NCBI GenBank assembly: GCA_945952445.1
Contig: CAMFIG010000007.1
Span: 1-61,946 of the forward strand
Direction of reading: 5' to 3'
Source: an uncultured Chlamydiae bacterium
GTDB taxonomy: Bacteria; Chlamydiota; Chlamydiia; Chlamydiales; Rhabdochlamydiaceae
Length of the DNA: 61,946 nt
Both the position numbers and the translations under genes were made by a program. The notes below the pieces were generated by a model. The model did not search any database. It had not been told where the DNA came from and saw only the letters and a program-made list of their open reading frames with translations. Below are positions 35,782 to 44,518 of the stretch, in pieces. Each line of letters opens with the position of its first letter. Positions within the stretch are counted from its first letter, which is position 1.

Positions 35782-36000
35782 AGAAACTCTCCCAGATTAC
35801 TGAAGGATTTTCCTTAAAACTGTATATGGAAGGGGGCTTTCTGTAAACACAGAATCGGCATTTGTGAGAAGTTCTAGGTTTTTGCAAGAAGCAATTGGAG
35901 TTTTATTTCTTTGTTTATTTTATTTAAAATTAAATTAAAAGTTTAATAATAAACAGAGGTTGTTTAATATAAAACTATAAGAAGATAAAAAGAGGTGTAT

Positions 36001-36546
36001 ATGGTCTCTGGTATTACTGGAAGTATGGGCCCTATAGGAAGCGGAGGCTCTTCGCCTGTGGATCAAGCAGCGTCGGCGGTGCAAACCCAGGTACAGCAGT
36101 TTTTGCAGCAGCTAAAGAATGCAAGTAATCAAGATTATTACGTAGGTATGGATGGACAGCCCATTAGTTCAGGTATGATCCAGGATTTTGCGCATTCTTT
36201 TGATCAAGCGGTGGGGAATTTATATACGAGTCTCCAAAATTTACAAAATGCATACGGGGTCAATACTCCTCAAGGAAAGCAGGTCCAGGCTCTAATAGAT
36301 CGGCTGAGTGATACGCAAGAAGGGATAGATGAGAATTTTAGCGAGCTTGACACGGCTTGTGGGATGTCGAATATCCATCCTTTTTGGATGGATAAAGCGC
36401 TTGGAATCCCTGTTACGCATCAGCAGCAATATTTTCCCGATCCGACTCCCAATCTTCAAGACGTGCATCCTTCTTTAGTCGGCGATGGGAGTTCTACAGC
36501 TCAGATTTTGAGTTTTGTGCAAAATAGTTTAAGTGGAAACAGTTAA
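36001..36546 (+). CDS. Uncharacterised effector-like protein, 181 aa
   Basis: I chose the ATG at 36001 because AGAGG lies 6 nt upstream. The N-terminal 20 residues are Gly/Ser-rich and almost uncharged (MVSGITGSMGPIGSGG), a composition common in type III secretion substrates. The rest is Gln- and Asn-rich, predicted helical between 25 and 110, without membrane segment. A second, truncated start of the same type lies 88 bp downstream (36634). I do not recognise a family. Secretion by the T3SS is a guess from composition and the presence of sct genes. Confidence 0.6.
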   Translation: MVSGITGSMGPIGSGGSSPVDQAASAVQTQVQQFLQQLKNASNQDYYVGMDGQPISSGMIQDFAHSFDQAVGNLYTSLQNLQNAYGVNTPQGKQVQALIDRLSDTQEGIDENFSELDTACGMSNIHPFWMDKALGIPVTHQQQYFPDPTPNLQDVHPSLVGDGSSTAQILSFVQNSLSGNS

Positions 36547-36633
36547 ATAGCAAAGTTCATGAGAAGAATTTGGGGATGGCAGAACAGAGATTGTTAGAAA
36601 ATAGCTGAATACAAACACAATTTAGGAGAATTT

Positions 36634-36681
36634 ATGGTGTCGGGTATTGGTGATTCAGGTTTTGACAGTAATTCCTGCTAG
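36634..36681 (+). pseudogene. Truncated copy of the 36001 gene start
   Basis: An AGGAGAATTT site and ATG open a 15-codon frame whose product begins MVSGIGDSG, very like MVSGITGS of the gene at 36001, and stops at a TAG. The similarity of both start and Shine-Dalgarno context points to a tandem paralog cut short. What follows resembles insertion-sequence remains, so an insertion probably destroyed it. Confidence 0.5.
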
Positions 36682-36689
36682 AAAAATAA

Positions 36690-37127
36690 CGATCGACTGA
36701 TTCTTAGGCGATTTTACACAAGAAAAAAGACCTCTTTACCATCTTTTAGAAGGGATTTCATAGAGCTTAATAATTTTCTGAACGATGAGGATACGCAAAC
36801 GAACACTACGAAGCATGGCTTTGTCTCAGGAAGTGTCCGTCCTTCCCTTGGTAATTATAAACCGATATAGGTGTTCCCACGAAAGCCATGCCATAAATTT
36901 GAATAGGACTCTCAGTTCTTCCCAAAGCCCCTGAAAAGACCCTGCCTGTTTCTTTGCAGCTTGAAAGGGCCGATTGTCTTCTGCTCTCGAATGGCTTCTA
37001 CAGCAATTTTTTTCTTGAAATCAGGGCTATGTTTTCGTCTGCCCGTATCAATTTATCCTGTTTTAGGTACAGACATTATAACCAAAAACTAGCTTAACTG
37101 GTGGTCTAAAAAATGGGGTCCATTACA
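36690..37127 (-). mobile_element. Decayed insertion sequence, probably IS3-like
   Basis: On the minus strand around 36905-37065 one frame reads TGRRKHSPDFKKKIAVEAI followed by REQKTIG, which fits the start of an IS3-family OrfA (Ser-Pro-x-Phe-Lys followed by A-x-x-A-I). That frame has a stop just upstream and another shortly after, and no OrfB can be recovered. The outer edge near 37127, read on the minus strand, is TGTAATGGACCCCATTTTTT, similar to IS3-type ends. The other end is not clear. The region 36547-37181 therefore holds no intact gene. Confidence 0.5.
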
Positions 37128-37181
37128 TCGCCGCTATTCAAGACGGCGGCGCTGTGGCGGACAGCATGTTTCGTGAGTGGT

Positions 37182-37895
37182 TTATGTTCCGCATAATTCT
37201 TGCTGTAGATTCGCCCACGCATTGGGGAAGTCATTTGAAGGGGCGTTCGGAGGTAACATGCCTAAGAGTGTGCTAGCATATTGATCTGTAGGGTGCTCAT
37301 CGCTGTATTTTTGGAGAATGGTGATGAATACGTTGGCAAAAAAAGGATCTTGCGTATTTAAGGCTGACCAGCTTGTAGGAGTTGGGAAGTTTGAGAATAG
37401 TGTTTGTAACATTGAAGTGTAGTCATAACTGCCTTTTGATGTGTCGGGAGGAACTCCATATCCAAAGGTGCCTAAAGTTGAGGTCAGATAACCGAGTCCT
37501 GTATGGGACTCGAGAGATTGGGATGAATACTGTTGTAAATAAGACTGCAGAGATGAAGCAAGCTCAGCAATCGTTAAAGGGGGCGAGGAGCTGCCTGCAA
37601 AGGCTTCTAATCCGTTAGCTCCAGAGGCGCTTGTCTCTGTGTGTAAGGGTAAGCAGTCAATGAGGTGGCTGAGAAAATTGAGAACGACATTGTTGGTCTG
37701 GTAGAGATTGGGTAAGCTCAAAAGATATTGTGAGACGGTGCGTAAATCGGTGGCGATGGCTGTACAAGTGGTGAGATCTGAGCCCAAACTCATCAATTGC
37801 GCGTTTGCATCTTGTGCTGCATTTTGAGCCTGTTGCAAACTGGGAGGCGGGATTTCCATGGGTTGTGGTATATTTCCTAATCCATCGATGCGCAT
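37182..37895 (-). CDS. Uncharacterised effector-like protein, 237 aa
   Basis: No family recognised. The protein is Ser-, Gln-, Leu- and Pro-rich, with few charges in its first 45 residues and a proline run at 11-18 (PQPMEIPPPS), then mixed helical segments. Short Thr/Ser-rich loops lie in the middle (SSPPLTIAELA). A GGAG lies upstream of the ATG. It shares low charge and composition with the gene at 36001 and flanks the same decayed insertion sequence. I infer a lineage-specific, perhaps secreted protein. Confidence 0.55.
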   Translation of the reverse strand: MRIDGLGNIPQPMEIPPPSLQQAQNAAQDANAQLMSLGSDLTTCTAIATDLRTVSQYLLSLPNLYQTNNVVLNFLSHLIDCLPLHTETSASGANGLEAFAGSSSPPLTIAELASSLQSYLQQYSSQSLESHTGLGYLTSTLGTFGYGVPPDTSKGSYDYTSMLQTLFSNFPTPTSWSALNTQDPFFANVFITILQKYSDEHPTDQYASTLLGMLPPNAPSNDFPNAWANLQQELCGT

Positions 37896-38059
37896 ATAAT
37901 CTCCATTTGTTTGAATATATAGTGTTATAATTAATTATATGCATTTTTTTTTAATTTATCGCATTAGGTATTTATCAATACGCTAGATTTTTAGAGTGGG
38001 ATTATTGCAAGTGTTTTACGGTAAATTGTTTTTGAGTTATTTATTTGATGTGAGTGTTG

Positions 38060-39166
38060 TTACACGATGGGCTTATCACAAGGAGCGTAGAGGCGTACTG
38101 TACTATCTTTTACGATTTCAAAGTCTTGGCCGGTTTCTTGGGCCCCCTCAATCTGGAGTACGTCGCCTCTTTGGATATAAGAGAAGGCTTTTGCTTGAGG
38201 AGGAATCTCAGAAAGAGATGAGCCTAATGTCTTTTTACCGTTAGAGCCGCAGAGAAAAAAGCGCGAGCCTTGGTGGGTTTTTACCGGAGGGCTTACCACT
38301 CGATAGAGGGGTGGGGTTTTCGTGTGGGTTGGCTGCGCTGACAAAATTAAATAGGACATTTTCAAGGAGCTGAGATGGATATCCGCGGCTCGTTGGATTT
38401 CTCTTAAAATCCATGGCATGGAAAAAGGTCTTTGTGCAAAGCAGGGGGAAGAGCCGTGTTTCAGAGCGGGGCAGTTTCCTTTCCAAATGCAAGGCGCTTG
38501 GATTGGAATATTTCTGGCTGCAATCTCATCGCGCAAGGTTAAAAAACGGCGGTTTGTCTCTAAAGAAGAATCTTCTACAATTAAAATAAAGCCTGTTTCG
38601 GAGAGCCAAAATAGAAGCTCTTGCACATAGTCTGCTTGTGTTTGAGGGTCTTGGAGCCGAGAAAAAAGGCTATAGCCAAGCACGATGAGATCCCATTTGC
38701 CTTCGACGGGCAGCTGTCTTGTAAGTCTGTAGTCATGGGTTCGGATCGAGATCGGATGGCCAATATGTCCGCATAGGTCTGCAGCATATTTCAAAGCAAG
38801 TTCTTGTGTATCGATTGCAATGGCTTCTTTAGCGCCCCATTGCAGTGCTGCTAGAGAAAAAGGGGCAGCTTTAGCGCCGAGGTCTAGCACGCGGGTGGGT
38901 TTTATTGGGAGTTCTTGGATTAAGCTTAAAGCTTGAGCATAATGAATCGGCCATTGGTACATCAGATAGGCGGCAAGAAGATCTTTATCTTCGAGGTTAG
39001 GATGAGAGGAGAGTTTCTGTACGTGCTCTATGAGATGGCGAAATTCTCGGGTTTGCAAGCGATCTAAAGGTCCGATGGGGAGCTTCATCAGCTTGCGGTA
39101 GCGGGTGATTAAAAGAGAATAGATGGATTCCCAGTCAGGAGAGGGAATGGGAGTGCGTTTGCTCAT
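38060..39166 (-). CDS. Rsm22-like SAM-dependent methyltransferase
   Basis: 368 aa. An N-terminal helical region is followed by a Rossmann methyltransferase core: VLDLGAKAAPFSLAAL (SAM-binding), IAIDTQELAL, and WDLIVLGYSLF. After it comes the cysteine-rich block with IQAPCIW, NCPAL and SPCFAQRPF, typical of the Rsm22 family associated with small-subunit ribosomal proteins and thought to bind a metal or Fe-S cluster. Its start overlaps the end of the pseudouridine synthase gene by 4 nt, so both act in rRNA or ribosome maturation and are coupled. Confidence 0.78.
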   Translation of the reverse strand: MSKRTPIPSPDWESIYSLLITRYRKLMKLPIGPLDRLQTREFRHLIEHVQKLSSHPNLEDKDLLAAYLMYQWPIHYAQALSLIQELPIKPTRVLDLGAKAAPFSLAALQWGAKEAIAIDTQELALKYAADLCGHIGHPISIRTHDYRLTRQLPVEGKWDLIVLGYSLFSRLQDPQTQADYVQELLFWLSETGFILIVEDSSLETNRRFLTLRDEIAARNIPIQAPCIWKGNCPALKHGSSPCFAQRPFSMPWILREIQRAADIHLSSLKMSYLILSAQPTHTKTPPLYRVVSPPVKTHQGSRFFLCGSNGKKTLGSSLSEIPPQAKAFSYIQRGDVLQIEGAQETGQDFEIVKDSTVRLYAPCDKPIV

Positions 39167-39864
39167 TGAAAAATGGATTGTTTTTCTTGTTCTGTCAGTT
39201 CTCGGTAAGACCCTTCCGGAAGGGCTCCTAAATGAAGGCCTCCGATGCGAATTCTTTTGAGTTCCAGTACATTAAGGCCAGTTTGGCTTACTAAAAGCCT
39301 TACTTCTCTTTTTTTTCCTTCTTTCACGACGACTTTGAGAGTGGTGTTACGTACTTTTGTGACTTTGACAGGACGCACCCAATCCCCTTCGATGTCGATC
39401 CCTTTGGAAATAGTGGTAAGGTGTTCGTGGAAAGGTTCATGCTGGGTTTTGACAAGGTATTCTTTTGTGATATTTGAAGAGGGGTGGATCACCTTGTTGG
39501 CAAAATGGCCGTCATTAGTCAGTAAGATGAGTCCGGAAGTGTCTCTGTCCAAGCGTCCTATTGTAAATAATCTTTCTTGGATATGGGGAAAGAGATCTAA
39601 GACGATTTTTTTTGTGCCGATCCTGACGCTGGAGCAAGTATATCCTCTTGGCTTATTCAAGAGAATATAGAGTTTTTTCTCTTCTCCGGAGATCTTTTGT
39701 CCGCTTACGCGTATGTCGTCTTGCCAGGAGACGAGAGTTTGCGGCACGAGGATGACCTTTCCGTTGACAGATACTTGTCCAGAAAAAATAAGGTCCTCGC
39801 AGTGCCTTCTCGAATCGATACCTGCGGCGGCAAGAGCTTTACTGAGTCTTTTTTTGTGTTCCAT
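39163..39864 (-). CDS. RNA pseudouridine synthase, RsuA/RluB family
   Basis: 233 aa. N-terminal S4 RNA-binding domain (RLSKALAAAGIDSRRHCEDLI ... VNGK), then the catalytic region with IGRLDRDTSGLILLTNDG, which contains the catalytic Asp, followed by KEYLV and the late KEGKKREVRLL. It converts a uridine in rRNA to pseudouridine. RluB (23S) and RsuA (16S) cannot be separated by eye. Upstream 123 bp separate it from the divergent gpmA. Confidence 0.92.
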   Translation of the reverse strand: MEHKKRLSKALAAAGIDSRRHCEDLIFSGQVSVNGKVILVPQTLVSWQDDIRVSGQKISGEEKKLYILLNKPRGYTCSSVRIGTKKIVLDLFPHIQERLFTIGRLDRDTSGLILLTNDGHFANKVIHPSSNITKEYLVKTQHEPFHEHLTTISKGIDIEGDWVRPVKVTKVRNTTLKVVVKEGKKREVRLLVSQTGLNVLELKRIRIGGLHLGALPEGSYRELTEQEKQSIFQ

Positions 39865-39987
39865 GGCGGAGAATCATAAAAGAACTCGGATATAAATACA
39901 ATGACAGTAAATTTTTTGTTGGATTTGGCCTTATTTTCAAGGATATGTATAATCCTGTCGAAATAGACAGAAGGGGGGTGGCTCAAG

Positions 39988-40665
39988 GTGTCTCCAAAAT
40001 TAATTTTAATGCGTCATGGACAATCGGAATGGAATAAGCGCAACCTATTTACCGGCTGGGTTGATGTCCCTTTAAGTATTGAAGGCATCCAAGAGTCTCT
40101 TAAAGGGGGAGAGCGGATTGCCCATTTGCCGATTGATGTGATTTTTGTCTCTTCTCTGGTAAGGGCGGAGATGACTGCCTTTTTAGCAATGACACAGCAT
40201 CGCTTGGGAAAGGTGCCTTGTATGGAGCATCCGGGCGAGGGAAAGTTAGAAGAGTGGGGACAGGTGTATAATCCTGAAACCGCTTCGCAGTTAATCCCTG
40301 TGTACCGAGCTTGGCAACTAAATGAAAGAATGTATGGCAAGCTGCAAGGAATGAATAAGCAGCAGACGATGGATAGATATGGCCCAGCTCAGGTTAAACT
40401 CTGGCGACGTAGTTATGACGCGGCACCTCCTGAAGGAGAGAGCCTAGCGGAGACGGCTCAAAGAGCGATCCCGTTCTTTGTTGAAGAGATCCAGCCTTTC
40501 ATTGAAAAAGGGAACCATGTCTTTATTTGTGCTCATGGCAACTCTCTTCGCGCGATCGTTATGTATTTAGAAGGACTTACTAAAGATCAAGTGTTAGAAC
40601 TGGAAATTGCGACCGGAGATCCTCTTGTATATGGCTGGGAACAGGGAGTATGGATTCGCGAGTAA
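39988..40665 (+). CDS. gpmA: 2,3-bisphosphoglycerate-dependent phosphoglycerate mutase
   Basis: 225 aa from a GTG start with AAGGGGGG some 8 nt upstream. Catalytic phosphohistidine lies in LILMRHGQSEWN; other marks are NLFTGWVDVPLS, NERMYGKLQGMNK, and the second His in ICAHGNSLRAI. It interconverts 3- and 2-phosphoglycerate in glycolysis. It is the first gene of a gpmA-nifS-like-nifU-like run with overlapping ends, an order also known in Chlamydia (CT722-CT720). Confidence 0.93.
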   Translation: MSPKLILMRHGQSEWNKRNLFTGWVDVPLSIEGIQESLKGGERIAHLPIDVIFVSSLVRAEMTAFLAMTQHRLGKVPCMEHPGEGKLEEWGQVYNPETASQLIPVYRAWQLNERMYGKLQGMNKQQTMDRYGPAQVKLWRRSYDAAPPEGESLAETAQRAIPFFVEEIQPFIEKGNHVFICAHGNSLRAIVMYLEGLTKDQVLELEIATGDPLVYGWEQGVWIRE

Positions 40666-41801
40666 TGGACACTGCATATCTTGATAATCATAGCGCAACC
40701 AGACCTTTTGCTTCCGTAGTAGATCAGGTGGCGATTTTTCATAGAGAGTATTGGGGATCGGTAAATGCTCCTCATTTTGTAGGTCAGCAGGCTGCGCATT
40801 CTTTGCAGAAAGGAATCGAGCAGCTTTTTCATGCTGTCGGAGCCTCGTCTCAGGATGAAATGCAGCTCTATGGGAGCGGAGCTGAAGCTGTCAGTCAGGT
40901 GTTTTGGAGGCAGTATGTGGAAGAGTCTAGGCATACGGGAAAGACTCAGTTTTTGACTACTTTAGTAGAGGAAGCTCCCTTTTTACTGTCGGTCAAAAAA
41001 TTGGAGTCTTTAGGGTGTTCTGGCAAGGTTCTTCCTGTAGATTCTTGGGGTAGATTGACTCCAGATGTTCTTTCGAAGGCAATAGGACCTAGAACTTCTT
41101 TGGTGTCGCTTTCTTGGGCAAATGGACTTACCGGAGTCATGCACCCGATAGAAGATTTATCGGAGGTGTGCCGGGAGAAGGGATGTGCCTTTCATGTCGA
41201 TGCAAGCTATGTCTTTGCGAGAAATTTCTTTCGATTCCAAGATCTGCCAATCGATTTTTTAACGCTGAATGGATCTGTATTGCATGCGCCTGTGGGGTCT
41301 GCAGTGGCTTTTGTAAAGGGAGGTCGTTCTTTATATCAAGCTGGGCAGTCTGATCAGAATGTAGCGATGACGGTCGCTCTTTCTCAAGCATTGGAGATAC
41401 TCCAGTCGCGTTTTGAACATTATTGCACGGAAACAGCGCGTCTTCGAGACAAGTTGGAGAAGGGGGTATGTGCTCGCTATCCGGAAGCTTATGTGATGTT
41501 TCAAGAAGCGGAACGAGTGCCGCATTGTACCGCAATTGCTTTTCCGGGCGTGGCAGGCGAAGCTCTTCTTTATCTTCTTAATATGAAGGGAGTGTATGCG
41601 AGCATTGGGGGAGGTAGATTTCAGGCTCTGTCTAAAATGCTGCTTGGATGCGGTATAGAAGAATCTGTTGCGCATTCTGCTGTGAGTTTTTGTCTATCTC
41701 AAGAAACAACGGAGCTTGAAATTGATTATGCAGTGGATGCGATTGTAGAAGCTGTGCATCGACTCCGTTCCTATTCGATCCATCTTGAGAGGTCTTCATG
41801 A
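40665..41801 (+). CDS. NifS-like class V aminotransferase, catalytic residues lost
   Basis: 378 aa from ATG 40665, which overlaps the gpmA stop (TAATG). The fold is clearly NifS/IscS: AYLDNHSATRP start, the FHVDASYVF strand with Asp179, and EIDYAVDAIVEAV near the end. Yet three key sites are changed. The PLP Lys in SGHK is replaced (LNGSVLHAPVG, Val205), the stacking His position is Glu103 (VEEAPF), and the catalytic Cys loop SSGSACT reads SIGGGRF. It should therefore neither hold PLP as a Schiff base nor form a persulfide. It may be a structural partner of the following NifU-like protein. SufS (10244) is intact. Confidence 0.82.
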   Translation: MDTAYLDNHSATRPFASVVDQVAIFHREYWGSVNAPHFVGQQAAHSLQKGIEQLFHAVGASSQDEMQLYGSGAEAVSQVFWRQYVEESRHTGKTQFLTTLVEEAPFLLSVKKLESLGCSGKVLPVDSWGRLTPDVLSKAIGPRTSLVSLSWANGLTGVMHPIEDLSEVCREKGCAFHVDASYVFARNFFRFQDLPIDFLTLNGSVLHAPVGSAVAFVKGGRSLYQAGQSDQNVAMTVALSQALEILQSRFEHYCTETARLRDKLEKGVCARYPEAYVMFQEAERVPHCTAIAFPGVAGEALLYLLNMKGVYASIGGGRFQALSKMLLGCGIEESVAHSAVSFCLSQETTELEIDYAVDAIVEAVHRLRSYSIHLERSS

Positions 41802-42580
41802 AGCTTTTTGATAAACAAAGATTCTATCCATGGGTGTTTTATAGCAGAAAGCTCTCTAAACGAATTGAATCTCCCTCGTATGCGGGCTATTTTTCTTTAG
41901 AAGAAGCTGCTTTAAGAGGTATGAGATTGGTTTCTGGGACAGTAGGTGGTTTCAAAGAGGGTAATATGCTCGCATTCTACTGGCTTGTGGATGAAATGGA
42001 TGGAGTGATTGCCGATGCGAAGTTCCAGGTGTTTGGTCATTCTGCTTTGATCGGTTTTGCTGATGTTGGATGCGAGCTTGTGATTCGGAAAAACTACGAC
42101 CAAGCAAGACGGATGCATGCGGAGCTCATCGATAAGCACTTAAGAGACAAAAAAGAAAAAGAATCTTTTTCTGAGGAATCCTACGGACATCTTAACCTCG
42201 TGCTCAGCGCAATCGATGCAGCAGCAGACCGGTGCATGGACATTCCTTTAAGTGATATATATGTTGCGCCGCCGATGGCGGCTTATGAAGGAGAGCATAG
42301 AATTTATCCCGGGTGGGATGCTCTTTCAGAAGCGCAGCAGCTCTCAGTATTGGAGGAGGTAATTAGTGCAGATATTCGTCCCTACATAGAATTAGATGCG
42401 GGAGGAGTTGAAGTGCTTAAAATCCAGAATGGAAGGGAGGTTGTCATCGCTTATAAAGGCAATTGCACTTCCTGCTACTCCGCAACAGGAGCGACTTTAA
42501 ATGCCATCCAACAGATTCTTCGCGCAAAAATTCATCCGGAGATTCTTGTTATTCCTGATATGAGTTTTCTGCAGTCTTAA
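41798..42580 (+). CDS. NifU-like protein: degenerate IscU domain plus NFU domain
   Basis: 260 aa, ATGA overlap with the NifS-like gene. Residues about 10-145 align with the IscU scaffold (SLEEAALRG, VDEMDGVIADAKFQVFG) but all three cluster-ligand Cys are missing: the first position is Gly/Glu-rich, GCGSAI reads GHSALI, and the third reads GHLNLVL. The C-terminal NFU domain (about 185-255) keeps GNCTSCYSATGATLNAI with Cys223 and Cys226. So it could still carry a cluster through the NFU half. With its dead partner, this looks like a repurposed pair. Confidence 0.82.
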   Translation: MKLFDKQRFYPWVFYSRKLSKRIESPSYAGYFSLEEAALRGMRLVSGTVGGFKEGNMLAFYWLVDEMDGVIADAKFQVFGHSALIGFADVGCELVIRKNYDQARRMHAELIDKHLRDKKEKESFSEESYGHLNLVLSAIDAAADRCMDIPLSDIYVAPPMAAYEGEHRIYPGWDALSEAQQLSVLEEVISADIRPYIELDAGGVEVLKIQNGREVVIAYKGNCTSCYSATGATLNAIQQILRAKIHPEILVIPDMSFLQS

Positions 42581-42659
42581 AGCAAGAACTTGGATGGAAA
42601 ATCGGTTTTTTCTAACATAGCTGTCTTTTGCATTTGTAATCTATAGAGACAGGAGATCT

Positions 42660-43733
42660 ATGCTGGCATCGATGTTAGTGAAAAAAGGCTTCTTATGTTT
42701 TGCGGTTCTTTTGAATCTATTCTGTTTTTCTTTAGAGAGAGAATTTGCCGAGTCGGTCGACGTAGTATATTTGTGGGTGGATGGAAATGATCCTGTTTGG
42801 AGAGAGGTAAAAGAACAGTACCTGGTGGCAGAAGAGGAGTCTAGCAGGACTGAAACTACGCAAGATGCTGCAACGGACAATCGATTCGCAGACCATGAAG
42901 AACTGAAGTATTCTCTTCGATCGATTTGGAAGTATGCTCCTTTTGTGCATCATATTTATATTGTGACGATGCAGCAAAAACCATCTTGGCTGCAAGATCA
43001 TCCGATGATTACTTTTGTAGATCACCGAGAGATCTTTTTAGATCTTTCGATGTTGCCTACTTTTAACTCTCAGGCTATTGAAAGTAATCTTCACAGAATT
43101 CCCGGATTGCAGGAGCACTTTCTCTATTTTAATGATGATGTATTTCTCGGAAGGCCTGTAGTTTCCGGTGATTTTTTTACTGTAGATGAGTGTGTCAAAG
43201 TGTTGTTCGAAGCTTCTTTAAGCCCTTCAGGTCCTCCAAACCAGCTCGAAACGACCTATCGCAGGGCTTGGCGCAACACCAATGCTTTGCTCGACGCTCG
43301 CTACGGATGCCACCCTAGATATCGTTTATGCCATGCACCTTTTGCTCTTAAAAAATCCTATCTTGAATTATCAGAAGGTGAATTTCCTTTTGTCTTTGCC
43401 TTAAATTCTTCGCATCGTTTTCGCTCAACGGAAGACTACAATGTGATTAACGGTTTTGTACAGTATCACTGGTTCCACGAGGGAAAGGTTCTCGCTGCAG
43501 AGATTTCCAATCGGATGGTTACTCTGAGGAACGACGACACCTATCGCAAAACGCAACGAGTGCTTGCGGAATTGCAAGAAAAGCCTCCTCATACATTTTG
43601 TTTGGAGGATAACATGGTAGGAAGACAAAAAAAAACAGAGAAAGTTGTGAAAGATTTCTTAGAGGCGCTATATCCTGAACCTGCTCCTTGGGAGGTTATT
43701 GTAAAACCGACACCTCGCCAGCGGAAAGCTTAG
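42660..43733 (+). CDS. Stealth-family sugar-phosphotransferase with signal peptide
   Basis: 357 aa. Residues 1-31 form a signal peptide or anchor (KKGFLCFAVLLNLFCFSL). Then come the Stealth conserved regions: VDVVYLWVDGNDP (about 33-45), DHEELKYSLRSIWKYAP and HIYIVT (about 78-103), LPTFNSQAIESNLHRIPGL (about 132-150), and YFNDDVFLG (156-164). The family includes bacterial capsule hexose-1-phosphate transferases and the eukaryotic GlcNAc-1-phosphotransferase. Most bacterial Stealth proteins are cytoplasmic, so an export signal is odd. AGGAG precedes the ATG. Confidence 0.83.
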   Translation: MLASMLVKKGFLCFAVLLNLFCFSLEREFAESVDVVYLWVDGNDPVWREVKEQYLVAEEESSRTETTQDAATDNRFADHEELKYSLRSIWKYAPFVHHIYIVTMQQKPSWLQDHPMITFVDHREIFLDLSMLPTFNSQAIESNLHRIPGLQEHFLYFNDDVFLGRPVVSGDFFTVDECVKVLFEASLSPSGPPNQLETTYRRAWRNTNALLDARYGCHPRYRLCHAPFALKKSYLELSEGEFPFVFALNSSHRFRSTEDYNVINGFVQYHWFHEGKVLAAEISNRMVTLRNDDTYRKTQRVLAELQEKPPHTFCLEDNMVGRQKKTEKVVKDFLEALYPEPAPWEVIVKPTPRQRKA

Positions 43734-44442
43734 CGATCGAGCCATCAGATAGTGCTAGCACAAGTTTGCCTTCTGCCGAAATGCCTTGACAGATCCCTTG
43801 CAGATGTTCTGTTCCATTGTATAGAGAGATCATGGTCCCTTTATAGGCAAGTCGAGATTCATATCTGGATTGGAAAGAGGCAAATCCTGTTTCTAAAAGA
43901 ATGTCGCAGTCGATGAGAAACTGCATAAGTAGATTTTGCGTTAAAAGAGAAAGATCCCAAGTTTTTCCGCTGCAGGCTTGCAGAGAAGTGGCTGGTTGAT
44001 CAATCTGCTTTAAGATTTCTTCTGGCATGTGGACGTTTAGGCCAATGCCGAGGATGATGTCTATGAAGTCATTGTGTATTTGGGTTTCACAAAGGATGCC
44101 TCCTGTTTTTTTTCCTTCTAAGAGAAGATCATTTGGCCATTTGATTTGCAGGCATAGACCGGTTTTTTGTAAGACTTCAATACAGGAAAGAGAAAGTATT
44201 TGGCCGATATTTGCAAGGACGAGGCAGGGTGCAGGGAGGCGAAAATAGAAGGTTGCGTAGATGTTATTGTTTTTAGGCGAAATCCACCGCCTTCCTAGAC
44301 GGCCTCTGCCGGCTGTTTGCTCGTCTGCTGTCACGCAAGTGATATGAGAGGGGTCAAGCGAGCTTATATGCTCTTTAACCCAGTCATTGGTAGAATGGAT
44401 GATGGGGAAATGGATACTGTTGATTTGTCTTTCTTGCAGCAT
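43696..44442 (-). CDS. birA: Biotin-[acetyl-CoA-carboxylase] ligase
   Basis: 248 aa, catalytic domain only, without the DNA-binding N-terminal domain of E. coli BirA. Diagnostic: DEQTAGRGRLGRRW (ATP/biotin loop), LQIKWPNDLLLEGKKTGGIL and the ILGIGLNVHMP strand. It attaches biotin to the carboxyl carrier protein for fatty acid synthesis. Convergent with the Stealth gene, with a 38-nt overlap of the 3' ends. Confidence 0.93.
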   Translation of the reverse strand: MLQERQINSIHFPIIHSTNDWVKEHISSLDPSHITCVTADEQTAGRGRLGRRWISPKNNNIYATFYFRLPAPCLVLANIGQILSLSCIEVLQKTGLCLQIKWPNDLLLEGKKTGGILCETQIHNDFIDIILGIGLNVHMPEEILKQIDQPATSLQACSGKTWDLSLLTQNLLMQFLIDCDILLETGFASFQSRYESRLAYKGTMISLYNGTEHLQGICQGISAEGKLVLALSDGSIAKLSAGEVSVLQ

Positions 44443-44518
44443 CGATTAAAATCCTATCAAAACTCAGGTGCAATCCAGTATAATGCAATCAGAGTAATAA
44501 TCCACTTTTTTACTGCCT

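Noticed and set aside
40665..41801. Active IscS-type cysteine desulfurase
   Set aside because: The fold is right but the PLP Lys, the stacking His and the catalytic Cys are all replaced, so an active enzyme is not supported.
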